Of a DNA stretch of 64,000 nt, positions 1 through 10,465 are shown in pieces; within the stretch, counting starts at the first letter, position 1; the number at the start of each line of letters is the position of its first letter. The position numbers and the translations under genes were made by a program. This DNA comes from Ditylenchus dipsaci (taxonomy: Eukaryota; Nematoda; Chromadorea; Rhabditida; Anguinidae), in contig SADC01000891.1 in NCBI GenBank assembly GCA_004194705.1, positions 33,038 to 97,037 of the forward strand. The letters are read 5' to 3'. Under the pieces are notes generated by a model that was not told the origin of the DNA, ran no database searches, and was given only the letters and a program-made list of their open reading frames with translations.

Positions 1-1107
1 TTCCAAAAAGCCATATCTCAACACTCAGATTTTTGAAAACTATTCTGTAAAATGGGTCTTGTTGCTTTCGAACTGCGCTAAGACACAGCTTTAAGAAGTT
101 GTCGTTACGTTCATAATTAAATAAGACATTTCCCCACTCAAGGTGATGAAAATGCTTGTCAACTTTTCAAAACGACCTCATAAGTGTTTGGACCTAAATG
201 ATAAATGCTCTGAAATATTCCAAGAAAGCTATATAAACTATTCGAAAGAGAATGAGCAGAGCTACAAAACCTACGTTTTGAAATTTTCTTGTAGCAAACT
301 TTTTACTTTTAATAATGAGTTCAAAAGTTGGTTCCGAACTTTTGGTACACCAGTTAAAAGTCGGGGCAAAATCTGACTCAGTATGAATGGGTGTTCATCC
401 TAAATCTGTGGTCACCAATAAATAATTTATTCATGTAACAGCCTAGCATATTTCATATTGTAACATGAAAATGGTCAGGCGCGATTTCCCGCCAGGTCAA
501 ATAATTGTGTAATAAAAACTAAACAAACGTTCTCAGGCATTATTATATTGGAAACAAAGTATTATCGATAATACCACATCTCACACAACAGGAAGTCACG
601 TATTTCTAGCGGTGAATAACAAAAAGGTAACCGACGAATGAAACGAGATATAAATATTTATTGGCCAACCGCGTGAACATAAGTCAAATCAACACGTCGC
701 GATGCGTGGGGCTTAGCCTTTGGTTTAAAGTCATAGCCAATCATTATGCCCATGGAAACCAACATGCAGGGGGGATGCAGAATTTGATCATTGGAAACAA
801 GGTTGTAAGCACCACCCAGGGTTACCATTTTGCCTTTTTTAATGTCCCGCATTTTCTTTCTTGAGAAGAAAAAAGGCATTTTTATTTGACCTGCCTTTTT
901 TGGAGAAATTGTTTACATTGAATGCTTTAATCCGAGAGAATTTTATATTAAATGGCTTTTTTTAGCAGGCTCATGCCTTATTTTTTAATCAGGCATGGCA
1001 ACCCTGGCACCATCAACCAGTGGTGCAAGCAGGATAGAGAGAACTGAAGCTGCTACAGCAGACGAATTTCTTGCTCCTCATATTGTGAACAACCCGAAAA
1101 TATAAGT
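1..1107. other. intergenic, no gene seen
   Basis: AT-rich sequence with no spliceable coding frame that I can support. The short open frames here have no motif and no good splice context. The right edge is the 3' flank of the minus-strand gene that follows. Confidence 0.5.
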
Positions 1108-1113
1108 TTATTC
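1108..1113 (-). terminator. AATAAA polyadenylation signal
   Basis: TTTATT on the plus strand reads AATAAA on the minus strand, about 85 nt past the stop codon of the minus-strand coiled-coil gene. Confidence 0.6.
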
Positions 1114-1195
1114 TGGAAAATTTACACCTTTACATTAGGCATTTGTACAACAGAAGAGTTTCTATCACTGAACAAAAGGTAGCTCGAGCATTTCA

Positions 1196-2003
1196 TCATT
1201 GCTTCTGATCGTCGCCAGCGGAAGCAACGCTGGCATTGTATTCACGCAAGAAACGCTTCATTTCGCGATATTTTTCGGTTGTCTGCAAATAAATTGTTAG
1301 AAAAAGATGATTACGACAATACCTACCTGTTCCAGCACTTCATTGTCAAATCCTCGACTCTCGCATCGACACTCTCACAAAGAAGCTGGAAATTAGATGA
1401 AATATAAATTATTAAAAAAAGACGGAGTAAACTAAAACCGAAAATTTAACCTGAATCTCTTTCACTCGCTCGTCCTGTTGCTGAAGCATGCACTCATAGT
1501 CGGTTGATGCGGACACATACTGGTACTACCCGAAATCTGCGATTCCCCTGACTCAATCGATGAAGACTTCGAAGACGGGGTAGAACTGACTGAAATGTCT
1601 GGATAGCGGAACACATTCATGGACGAAAGCTCCTTTTTCTTTTCAATCATCAGCGCTTCCAAACTCGATTTTATCTAGGAGGCACATGATAACAAAAATT
1701 ATAGAAATATTCTAACCAATTTACTTGTGATATAGCCAGCATTTTCTCTTTCTTGAAATTGTCCAACTTGTGATCGAAGTCGTCAGCGATTACTTTGGCA
1801 CTGAACTTGTTTTAGAAAATACCAAAACTTTTAAAAAATAATCACCGGTAGAACATGGACTTCGCCTTTTTTAAACGATGAATAGCCTCCAAGAGTTCCA
1901 GACTGGACTTCCTATGTTCTGATTCAGCTTCTGAAGTGTCCAAGCCATCACTACTACTGTGACTACTGCTATCCTGTCCACTATCGCTTGAACTGCTGCT
2001 CAT
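1196..2003 (-). CDS. small acidic coiled-coil protein, function unknown
   Basis: Five exons on the minus strand: 2003-1846, 1800-1725, 1674-1451, 1386-1327 and 1282-1196, all with GT-AG introns. The phases agree across the first two junctions. The product is about 200 residues. It starts MSSSSSDSGQDSSSHSSSD, an acidic serine-rich head of about 35 residues. A charged helical stretch follows (LELLEAIHRLKKAKSMFY, then DDFDHKLDNFKKEK), then a serine-rich linker and a second coiled coil (YECMLQQQDERVKEIQ, then EKYREMKRFLREYN). Two single-base shifts are needed: one near 1510 in exon 3, where a base is extra and the unshifted frame stops at TGA, and one in exon 4 where GATTTGAC lacks a T. Both look like consensus errors. 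I do not recognise the family; the length and two-coil layout would suit a structural or complex subunit, but that is a guess. An AATAAA lies downstream at 1108. Confidence 0.6.
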
Positions 2004-2190
2004 CAAGAACGGTTGGAGAGACGGAAAAAATTAGTATTAGAGACCCGCATGACAGTAAAAATTTCGTCAAATAAAAATGAACATGAGAAGCGACATAGTT
2101 TTGTCTTGCCAGTATAAATATTTGAATAAATAAAAGAAATAGGCAAAGCTTTTTCTTGGCTTCAACAGGCTTTTATAAGCCCTAAAAAGC

Positions 2191-3718
2191 GGGCGGCACT
2201 GAATTGATTAACACCGAATTGATCAACACCAAATTGATCAACACCAAATTGATCAACACCGAATTGATCAATATCGATCATTATTAAGGTGACAGGTTCG
2301 AATCCTGGTGGTAGCATACATGTTATTTTCTTAAATAAGTGGTCTTTTAAGGACCCGAAAGCCTCGGGGTGGGTATGAAAACCACGTAGCCCTTCTCCTA
2401 AATGGGTTTCCACCTCCAGACACAAATTTTTGGATTTAGCTGTGAGTGATTTAAATCACTGTGCATCATCCAGAATCGTGTCCTGAACACGGTTTGATTA
2501 TACCGAAACAGCGGTTTGACGTATAGGGATCTCAGTTCTGACCAGGTGGTAGTACCGACAAAGCGGTACTCAGGTGGTAGTACCAAGGCACTGCCCAGCT
2601 ATCGTACTCAGTTTGATGATACTCAGGTAGGTAGATGGTGGTAGATTTCTAGGTAGTAGTAACTAAATGGTAGCACTCATTTGGAAGTACCCAGGTTGTA
2701 TATAAGACCATTTTTGTAGTGCAATGCACTAAGTGCATCTGACCATGTTGGTAGCTGGGTCATTCGGATGAAATTAAGTGGTCGACCGCTTGGAGCAAAA
2801 TTGTTTTTTTTACTTTATAGGGTTCCAAAACCAGTTTTCTGGACTAATTCGGGCATGCTGAAGATGGTTTGATAGAGGTAAAATGCCGTTTTATAGGGTA
2901 TTTTTTAAGTTTTGGTAAAATCGAGTTTTGGTAAAATCAATTATCTCCAAATACTCAAAAACTACCCTACAAAACCTTATTTTACTATTATCAAACATCT
3001 TCAGCATGCCCGAGTTAGTCCAAAAAACAGGTTTTGGAACATGAAAAACGTGAAAAAAAATTTGATCCAAGTGGACGACCACTTGGATTTGTTGGTACAT
3101 GGAACATCCAGCAAAACTACATTTCCAGGTAGTGGTACCTAAATGGTAGTATTCAGTTGGTCGTACTCAGACGGTCGTACTCAGACGGTCGTCTCAGGTG
3201 GTCGTATGTCAGACCATTTTTTGAAGCCCACCATTAATGTTGTACCATCTTGGTGCCAGCACCTCAGTTCCTCACCCGGGTACCGCTACTAAGGTATTGC
3301 CACCTGAGTACCGATACCACGGTTTCTATTTAAAGCATGGTGGAATATCAGAGAAAATACGATAAATACCCCGGCACTGGGGTTTTGGCAACTGAAGTCG
3401 TTATTTTGGTACTGTCAAACTGTGTTCAGCACACAATTCTGATTATGATACAATAGTTTTCATTTACTTTTGAATAAATCCGAAATTCCGTGTTTTGGAT
3501 GTAGATACCTGTTTATGGAAAGTGCTAGGTGGTTTTCCTAACCACCCTGAGGCTTACTGGTCGGCTTATGACTTATTTATTAAGAAAATAAAATATCTGC
3601 TGCCACCAGGATTCGAACCTGTAACCTTAATAATAATGTGTTGATCAATTCGGTGTTGATCAACTCGATGTTGATCAACACTTTATAATCAACACCTTAT
3701 AAGATCAATTCGCTTAAC
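2191..3718. mobile_element. TIR element with tandem-repeat ends and 12-bp TSD
   Basis: The 12-mer GCCCTAAAAAGC occurs at 2179-2190 and 3719-3730 and reads as a TSD. The inward ends are inverted and built from repeats of about 15 bp of the type AACACCGAATTGATC (2203-2280) and its complement (3640-3715). Inside these lies a matching inverted block of about 130 bp that includes GGTTCGAATCC, a perfect RNA polymerase III B-box match, at about 2290 (+) and 3610 (-). The central part is rich in repeats of GGTGGTAGTACC type and holds a second foldback (2740-3090). No transposase frame is seen, so this is a non-autonomous element. The tandem-repeat TIR layout matches the element at 7715, which encodes a MULE-type protein. 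Confidence 0.65.
3067..3086. repeat. dispersed 20-bp palindrome, copy 1
   Basis: CCAAGTGGACGACCACTTGG is nearly self-complementary. Relatives occur at 4396-4415, 9562-9581 and 14405-14424. The same flanks recur: a CACCAACCAAA-like block on one side, and on the other a T-run followed by a CATGTT-like block and a GCATGCTGAAGATG motif. Together they mark one dispersed foldback family. Confidence 0.6.
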
Positions 3719-4079
3719 GCCCTAAAAAGCTTTTTTCGGCGCTAATAGTACGATCGAGTTATTCTTCGTTTATCAGCATGTAGCCTGCATTTCTATTTTC
3801 TAATGAGCCATCAGCTGACTCTTTGTAGTTAGATCCTTGTAGTAAGGCGGCATGCCGTATTATAGCATGCCGCCTTTTGGGACATGCCGCCGTATTAGAG
3901 GAAATAGGGTATTCTAAAACCTGGTTAAAGAGCTGAAATCCTGGCTACAGCCTGCAGGACACATGACAATCTTGTGTCATCAATTTTGTACCGTAATTTT
4001 TTTGCCGCGACAATTTTGTGCCGACAATATTTCGAAGCCATAATTTCAAATTTATCATTCTTTGTCCTATGAAAATCGT
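3719..4079. other. intergenic, MITE fragments
   Basis: No coding frame is seen. A short GC-rich inverted segment (GGCGGCATGCC / GGCATGCCGCC) lies near 3845-3890. TATTAGAGGAAATA-type sequence at about 3892 is one end of the TA-flanked MITE family described elsewhere in the window. Confidence 0.4.
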
Positions 4080-4330
4080 ATTCTCTGTAATAAACGCCCT
4101 CCCCAAAAGTCGGAAAATATACCCAGTACCCTTTATTCGGGGATTCAAATTTACTTGAATTTTTCGATGTTACACGGCCTTACAAAGAAAATTCCTGAAT
4201 CTCAAATATGTGAAAATACTGCATTTGACGGTTTAGTTTCAGAAAATCTAAGAAAAAGTTGTGAAATCGACAAAAATAAGTTCGGGTACATTTTCCGACT
4301 TTTGGGGAGGGCGTTTATTAGAGAAAATAA
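4080..4330. repeat. MITE with about 42-bp TIR
   Basis: The left arm at 4080-4122 contains AATAAACGCCCTCCCCAAAA. The right arm at 4282-4330 contains its complement (TTTTGGGGAGGGCGTTTATT). The arms enclose about 160 bp of AT-rich sequence without a gene. I find no unambiguous TSD. The open frame across it is a by-product of the arms. Confidence 0.6.
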
Positions 4331-4379
4331 GGTATTTTAAATGTTGTTCTTTAATCTAACCTCAGTTCTACTAGATGAT

Positions 4380-4560
4380 CCATTCACCAACCAAACCAAG
4401 TAGCCGTCCACTTGGTGCAATTTTTTCATGTTTTTCGAAGTTCAAAATATGGTTTTCGCACTGATTCGAGCATTCTAAAGAAGGTTTGATAATAGTTAAA
4501 TGCCATTTTGTAGAAATAAAGGACGTTTTGACTATTTTTGAGGAAGAACATCATTTTATC
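4380..4560. repeat. fragment of the 20-bp-palindrome family
   Basis: It contains the palindrome relative CCAAGTAGCCGTCCACTTGG at 4396-4415, then a T-rich run and a motif resembling GAGCATTCTAAAGAAGGTTTG, matching the order seen near 2850-3090 and 14400-14490. Confidence 0.5.
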
Positions 4561-5014
4561 CAGCGTCTTAATGACATTTATAAACGAAAAAAACGTTTTG
4601 ACTAAACATTTTTAAAGATAAAAAGGATTTGGCGTGCCAAAAAAGGAAAAATATTAAAAAAAAATGGCAGATACGATTCCTGGATTAACGCTTTTTCTTT
4701 TAAAAATGGATTCTGGGGAAACTTCACGTTCTGAATTTAAAAGAAACGAACTAGTTATTTTTAATTTTGTCTCAATAAAAACTCCCTGAAAAATATCTTA
4801 GACTTATGAGTACTTGTGCATTTGGTTTAGCGCAGTAACCATAAAGTTTGAACCAGATCCTCCAAGGTCATTTACTACCACATCTAGTCACTCATTCAAC
4901 AATCTATTATTGTGGAATCTTTATTGATCAAACCTTTTGAAATGTCGTATTTAAAACTACTTCTTAGTTTTCATTTCTCCTCGAAATCACCCTGGTTATT
5001 TGCCTCAATTACCA
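4561..5014. other. intergenic, nothing supported
   Basis: AT-rich sequence. I see neither a gene nor a repeat that I can define. Confidence 0.4.
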
Positions 5015-5745
5015 AAGAAATTATAGAAATCCCCCAAACATTATACATTCACTCTACGAGAATGAGGTGGTCCACGGTAAATTAAATTTTGATCCTTTTT
5101 TAAAGTCCATGTCATAAAAACAATAACCAGATCTGAATTTGGGCGGCTAAGGGCGTTCAGTGTTTTTTGTTGATTTTTAAAATTTAGATTTTATCGAATT
5201 TAAAGGCTTCCAATTATCTTATTTTAACCTTGGCGACACCCTGGGCCAGACTAAACAATCGCACGCAAGAATGGGCTGAAAGATGTGCTCTCAACCAAAG
5301 ACGTATTTAAAAAAAAATTTGGTGAGAGGCAACGAAGGAGGGGGTGTCTGATTTGTACAAAAAAAATCCGCCTTAATTCCTCTTTAGTAAGGGGGGTGGT
5401 TGTTGATTGCCTGCTTAGACCTCTTCTTCCTGGATATGTCTCTACATTCAACAGTCAAAATGGGAAAAAATAGAGTGCCAAAACATCAAAAATGTCGGAA
5501 AGACCATTAAATGACTGCTCAGCAATTTAATATACTTTTATATTTTAGAAAAGCTAGTTTTTAGTTGGTAAAAAGTATTCCATAGATCTACTCCGCTAGT
5601 CTTTGCTGCAAAACTCTTGCCATTTCCAAAAAACGACCTGCGAAATAGACATTTACTACTCCTTAAACCAGACTGGCTAATCAGATTTGGCAAAGTTGTA
5701 AAAAATCAGGGTAAAAAATGGTGATTGGAGTCACTAGGCAAAAAT
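5015..5745 (+). repeat. dispersed repeat family R1, copy A
   Basis: About 700 bp shared with 10640-12330 (copy B) and 12800-13140 (copy C). Landmarks in order are CTCTACGAGAATGAGGTGGT, then AAATTTTGATCCTTTTTTAA, then GGGCGTTCAGTGTTTTTTG, then an AATGGGCTGAAAGATGT-like block and GAGGGGGTG-type sequence. No protein is evident. This copy is uninterrupted at CATAGATC (5581-5588), the site that carries an insertion in copy B. Confidence 0.7.
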
Positions 5746-5746
5746 T

Positions 5747-7277
5747 CATTGATGTTTTTCGAAATAACACGAAAAACACATCAGATCAAAGTTTAGAAAC
5801 AGAAATATTGTGAAAAAATTTGCCCTGGTCCAATTCAGGAGCGTCTTGGTAGTTTTCGGAACGGTTTCAGAACTCACGTTTTTATAGGTGCTATAGTAAA
5901 CAAGGTCATATACAAATTGGCTCTATATGTGTTTATGCCGACGCCGAAAAAAATATTCCTTGGTCCCTCCTGTTGTATTTTTTTCCAAAAAAAAATTTAA
6001 TTTTTTAAATTGGACGATACGGAAAAGTGCCCGCATTTGGGGAAAAAGTGCCCTTTTTTTTCGTTCTAGTCAAAAAGGCGAAAAAGTGCCCGCTTTTCGT
6101 GAAAATGTGCCCGCGTTTTGTGAATATGTGCCCGCGTTTTCGAAAAACTGCCTGCTTTTTTGAAAAAGTGCCATCTTTTTGTAAGAAACTGTCCGCTTTT
6201 TGTGAAAAAAATGCCCGTTTCTGGATTAACCTGTTGTATTTATTATGGATAATCATTTTTTATGGCGCAAATTTACTTTATTATGGCGCAAATACACTTT
6301 TTATTGGCGCAAATATTTTTTGGCGCAAATAAACTTCTTTTTGGCACAAATACACTTTTTTATGGCGCAGATTCAGTTTTCTTGGCACAAATTTACTAAA
6401 ATTTAATGCAAATTTACTGAAATTGCGCCAAAAAAAAAGTAAATCTGTTCCATAAAAAAGTGTATTTGCGCCAAAAAGAAGTTTATTTGCGCCTAAAATA
6501 TATTCGCCAATAAAAAGTGTATTTGCGCCAAAAAGAAATTTATTTTCGCCAAAAAATAATTGCGCCAATAAAAGGTGTTTTTGCACCATAATAAAGTAAA
6601 TTTGCGCCATAAAAAATGATTGTCCATTCATTATGCTTTATATGAACGTAATTCTTGAAGCTGAAACTGCAGAATTTTGCAGTAAATGGACGGTATATCA
6701 ATCGGTTGCTAAAATATGCAGACTCAGTCCTTGTTATAAAGGAGTTTCACAAAAAGCAGGCACATTTTCACAAAAAGCGGGCACTTTTCCGTTTTGTCCT
6801 TTTAAATTATCTCAAAAATCACTTAAATACATTTTTTGTTTTTAAAATACACATTTACGAGACCACCGTGAGATCATATAGATCGTTATGTCGTACTTGG
6901 GTTGGCCGCTGCACAACCGAAACCAGCGCATTTTTCAAGAAAAGTATTAATGTAGTTGTAGGTTAATATAAAAAACCATAAAATTTGAGCAGGCAGGCTA
7001 ACACATCTGTAAATGAATGGTTTTCTGAGACGATCAGACGAAAGAAAATTTTGCGGAAAAAATTCAACAGGGGGACAAGACATATTTTTTTCGGCGTCGG
7101 CATGAACACATATAGAGTCTCGATTGGTGTGAAAAAAGAAGGGGTTAAAAGTAAAAATAAAATTAACTTAAGCTTGCAAAATATCATTTTTCTAGTCAAA
7201 ATAGCCCTCTTAAAGTCTGTCCTCCTTTAAAAGAAATTACAATATAAATTTTGAAAAACATCAATGAATTTTTGGTG
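5747..7277. mobile_element. 1.5-kb foldback element with tandem-repeat arms
   Basis: Inverted blocks nest symmetrically about 6510. The outer pair is ATTCATTGATGTTTTTC-like at about 5745 and 7255. The next is TGCCGACGCCGAAAAAAATA at about 5938 against its complement at about 7085. Next are arrays of GTGCCCGCTTTTTGTGAAAA units at 6030-6215 against complements at 6745-6790. The innermost are arrays of TGGCGCAAATTTACT-type units at 6260-6400 against complements at 6420-6615. A segment at about 6800-7060 in the right arm has no partner and may be a later insertion. No transposase is seen. I could not identify a clean TSD. Confidence 0.65.
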
Positions 7278-7705
7278 AAGAAAAAATGGTGAAGAAAAAG
7301 TCAGGTATCTGAAAAATATTTTTGTTGTTAAATTAAAGTGTTTTTTTCATAAAAAAAGATGAGCAAAAACTAAGAGCAACTAAAATTTGAAAGGTTTACA
7401 TTTTACAATTTCAATGGTTCCCCTCAAAATATCACTCTTTAGTTCTGAGCATTTTCAGCCCATGCATAGGAAGCTCTACAAACAACATACAATAATTTTT
7501 TATTGCTAGTCTGTGCTCATAGATTTAAATGATTCCAGCTGCCTGCAAATGAAACCAGTCACTACAAATCACTCAAAACCAATGAGTTAACTGTGACCAA
7601 CGAATGGGAAGGCATAATTGGAAGAACTCTGCGAATAGTTTGCATTAACTGTAGACTAGGCATGGATTATTTAGGTGGTTGTGCTATTATTCGTCGTTCT
7701 GGTAA
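7278..7705. other. intergenic, nothing supported
   Basis: AT-rich sequence between two transposons with no supported gene. Confidence 0.4.
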
Positions 7706-7714
7706 TGAAATGTT

Positions 7715-9762
7715 GGGAAACGGTAAATTCGCCTACAGTAAATTCGCCTACAGGTAAATTCGCCTACAACTCTTAAATTTTTCTGACTTGGAGTTCATAA
7801 TATTATAATTACCATACTAATATACCCAGGAACGTTTTCCGGAAAGGATTTCTAAGGACCAAAGCAATTATTTTTCGACACAAAGCCTCCTCTCGGGTCT
7901 TACGAATCCTACCAAAATTACTTCCCTCACATCTCTCAACTATTAAGTTTTATTCTCGTCATATAACATTCAACAAAACAGAGTTAACAATCATCAAAAT
8001 TATTTTCAACAACATCGAAGTGTTTTTATTTCTCTTGGTAGCGAATCATGAACGTTTCGACCATAGGATTCAGTGGAGCGTCAGCCTAAAATATTTTTTT
8101 GCTAACAAATGCAAAATTTCAATGCTAACATACACAATGATAAGCAAATCTTGTGCCCCCACCTGCTTGTTTGATTTTCTTGGGCTTTTCCTGCACAAAA
8201 AATAAAGCCAATGCAAACAAGGAAAATTAATTCATACCTCAGCAAGGTCCATTGAAAAATTGACGTAACGAGGAGTAATAGCCGGCTGGTAAAGGAAAAA
8301 ATTGACGGAATAGAGTTTAGCTGCCAAAAGAAGCTGTTGTGATGACCCCAAACTGATGGCTTCTTATAGTGCTCCACATACTCGTCCACGGTCGCAGCAT
8401 CCCCTTCAATATCTTGAAAGAAGCGAGCTCATGGCATATCTTGATTGAATAGCAGAAATTGCATTAATTCGCTTCTAACTAGACCCCAAGTGTTTTGAGT
8501 AGCGTATATCAGCAAGGAAATTGATCTTAACAAATAGCTTAAAATCTTTTTTAAATGGGGAATAAGAAACCGGTAGAAGCAGTTACCATCTTTTTCAATG
8601 GCAATAAAACTATTAGGCTCTTTTTCTGAGCACAAATTCATAGCTTGACTCCAATCGACGGTTGAGCGAGGTGAACACAACAGGAACATACGTGTGGGCA
8701 AGACGCACATAGAGAATCCACAGCTGATCAAAAAGCAAAGGATCGACTTCGAAAGTGCCATCACATCCCCATTTCGGCACTTGCTCCAAATAGTCTAGGC
8801 ACTTCTTCGATGAGAATATTAACACGCGCTCTTCTCCATTCCAGCCATCGTATTTTAGAAACTCTTCAATTCCAGCCATTTTGAACGAATTTGGAATCTG
8901 AAAACATAACGAGAAAGTGATACGTTGAATCCAGATGCTGAAGATTAATCGCAACCAATAGCTCCTGTATGTTCTTTGGGTTTGATGGCTCCTGTTTTGC
9001 TTCGTGTCTGATGTTGCGAATATTTCTTGCCAGCAATGATCGACGTATGAAAGGCTGCGCTTCTTCAGAAACAGAGCTTATTGAGCTTCCAATGATTTTC
9101 CTCGGCATGTCTTTGCACTCCATTGCTTTATCTTGAACTATTCCTTGCAAACGCTTCAATTCAACGCGATTCCAGCCAGGCAAGTGATTGTGAGCACCAC
9201 TCGTTGAAATATTCCCATTGAAAGTAACCGCTTTCCCTGTGAAAAGAGATAGCGATAACATCGAAAAACTTAAGTATTTTCTATTTTACTATTGACCCTT
9301 TGTCTCCATCAGCACCTGCTTCTTTCAAGACACAGCACCAGTAAGTTCGCTCGCCTCTTACATTCACTTTCCAGTAGAGATGGCCATGCTTGTCTTTCAG
9401 CATTTCCTTGTTCTTCTCCGACTTTAGCAGTTCGTATTCAGCCATTGATCTAAAAAAATCAGTAATGAGCTAGGCGCGTAATTTGTGTGCCAGGCGCATA
9501 ATTGGTGTTACATAAAGTAAGAAGCGATTTGCGAAAAAATAAGAACTATAAAACGTAAAAACCAAGTGGACGACCACTTGGTTTGGTTGGTGCATGGATT
9601 ATCCAAGAGAATCGAGATTGGATTATAGAAAAACATTTTAAGTGATAGGAATTCTTCACAAGACAAAAATTTAAGAGTTGTAAGCGAATTTACCTGTAGG
9701 CGAATTTACCGTAGGCGAATTTACCGTAGGCGAATTTACTGTAGGCGAATTTACCTAGAGCC
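7715..9762. mobile_element. MULE-like transposon with 9-bp TSD, encodes FLYWCH/OTU protein
   Basis: TGAAATGTT occurs at 7706-7714 and again at 9763-9771, flanking 2,048 bp. The ends are inverted. The left end begins GGGAAACGGTAAATTCGCC and the complement of the right end begins GGCTCTAGGTAAATTCGCC, equal in spacing. The TIR body is a run of AAATTCGCCTAC repeats, three on the left and five on the right, followed by a shared AACTCTTAAATTTTT. A 9-bp TSD and GG-start TIRs fit the Mutator-like superfamily. One minus-strand gene fills the interior. Its transposase portion is incomplete, so this copy is probably non-autonomous. Confidence 0.85.
8026..9445 (-). CDS. FLYWCH zinc finger / partial MULE transposase / OTU protease fusion (degenerate)
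   Basis: A minus-strand gene inside the 7715-9762 transposon. The first exon (9445-9297) encodes a FLYWCH-type head: LLKSEKNKEMLKDKHGHLYW and then TYWCCVLKEAGADGDKG. The next exon, from 9236, supplies the His pair (GAHNHLP). A segment at about 8880-8640 reads CDGTFEVDPLLFDQLWILYV, the first catalytic-Asp region of MULE transposases. The remainder of the DDE domain is missing. After one frame shift the reading goes straight into an OTU domain: IEKDGNCFYR holds the Cys, followed by SISLLIYATQN, WGHH, QQLLLAAKLYSVNFFLYQ and, in the last exon (8085-8026), LTLHWNPMV with the His. An AATAAA overlaps the stop (8025-8030). Several single-base shifts and one in-frame TGA at about 8428 break the frame. 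The exon borders between 8190 and 8085 do not keep phase. Confidence 0.65.
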
Positions 9763-9771
9763 TGAAATGTT

Positions 9772-10465
9772 TATTAACAATTTGCAGAATAATTTTTGGA
9801 CTATAACATGGATTTTAGAAGATGAAGTGTTTGTGGAGAAAGACTAGTGTGGATTGAGCCTGCCCACTACTCCACACGCTAATATGTTTCTTTTGGTGAT
9901 TTTGCTGTGTGGTGGACTCCAATGGTTGCTAGCTGCTGGACCATCAAACAATATTACTCCTCTACCAATTATACTGTTTTTGCCGTAAAGTGACATTTTG
10001 TAATTTTCATGAGTGCGCAACTGGAAATTATTAATATAAATGTATATAAATACTATACTTTTTCCGTTAATCCAGCTCCCCAAAAAGACAAAAGGCGCGT
10101 ATTTCAGAATATTTCGGAAGCTTACGAAAAGGCATTGCGAAAAAGAATTAGAGATCTCGATCGATAAATTGAAAATATTGAGGTTTTTAGTTACTTATTT
10201 TCTTCGATATTTTCAATTTTTTCAATAACCAATTATTAAAATGTTTGACATCTTTGATTTTTCAGTCAGCGACTATCAAAAATTTTTTTGATAGTTTGAT
10301 GATCGAAAATAAATATTCCAAAAATTTGAATTTTCGGTGTAAAAATCGATATTTTTGATTTTTAGCAACCGATAATTGAAGATCAACGAACATCCAGCAC
10401 AGGAAATTGTCACGTCAAGCTCATAGCAATTGCATGGGCAAGGAATTACGGCAGTCATGTGGCGG
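9772..10465. other. intergenic, nothing supported
   Basis: AT-rich sequence with short AAAATTT-type inverted repeats around 10200-10380. I see no gene. Confidence 0.4.

Noticed and set aside
143..376. 77-residue frame near the left edge
   Set aside because: AT-driven composition, no motif, no flanking splice sites.
658..879. Overlapping open frames on both strands near 660-880
   Set aside because: Both lack an ATG-based, spliceable context or recognisable motif.
6005..6631. Several 80-116-residue frames on both strands
   Set aside because: They arise from tandem units in the arms of the 5747-7277 foldback; frames are open on both strands because the unit length keeps phase.
6850..6935. Possible 5S rRNA or small RNA (CGAGACCACCGTGAGATC region)
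   Set aside because: It has a few words in common with structured RNAs but neither the order nor the pairing of 5S rRNA.
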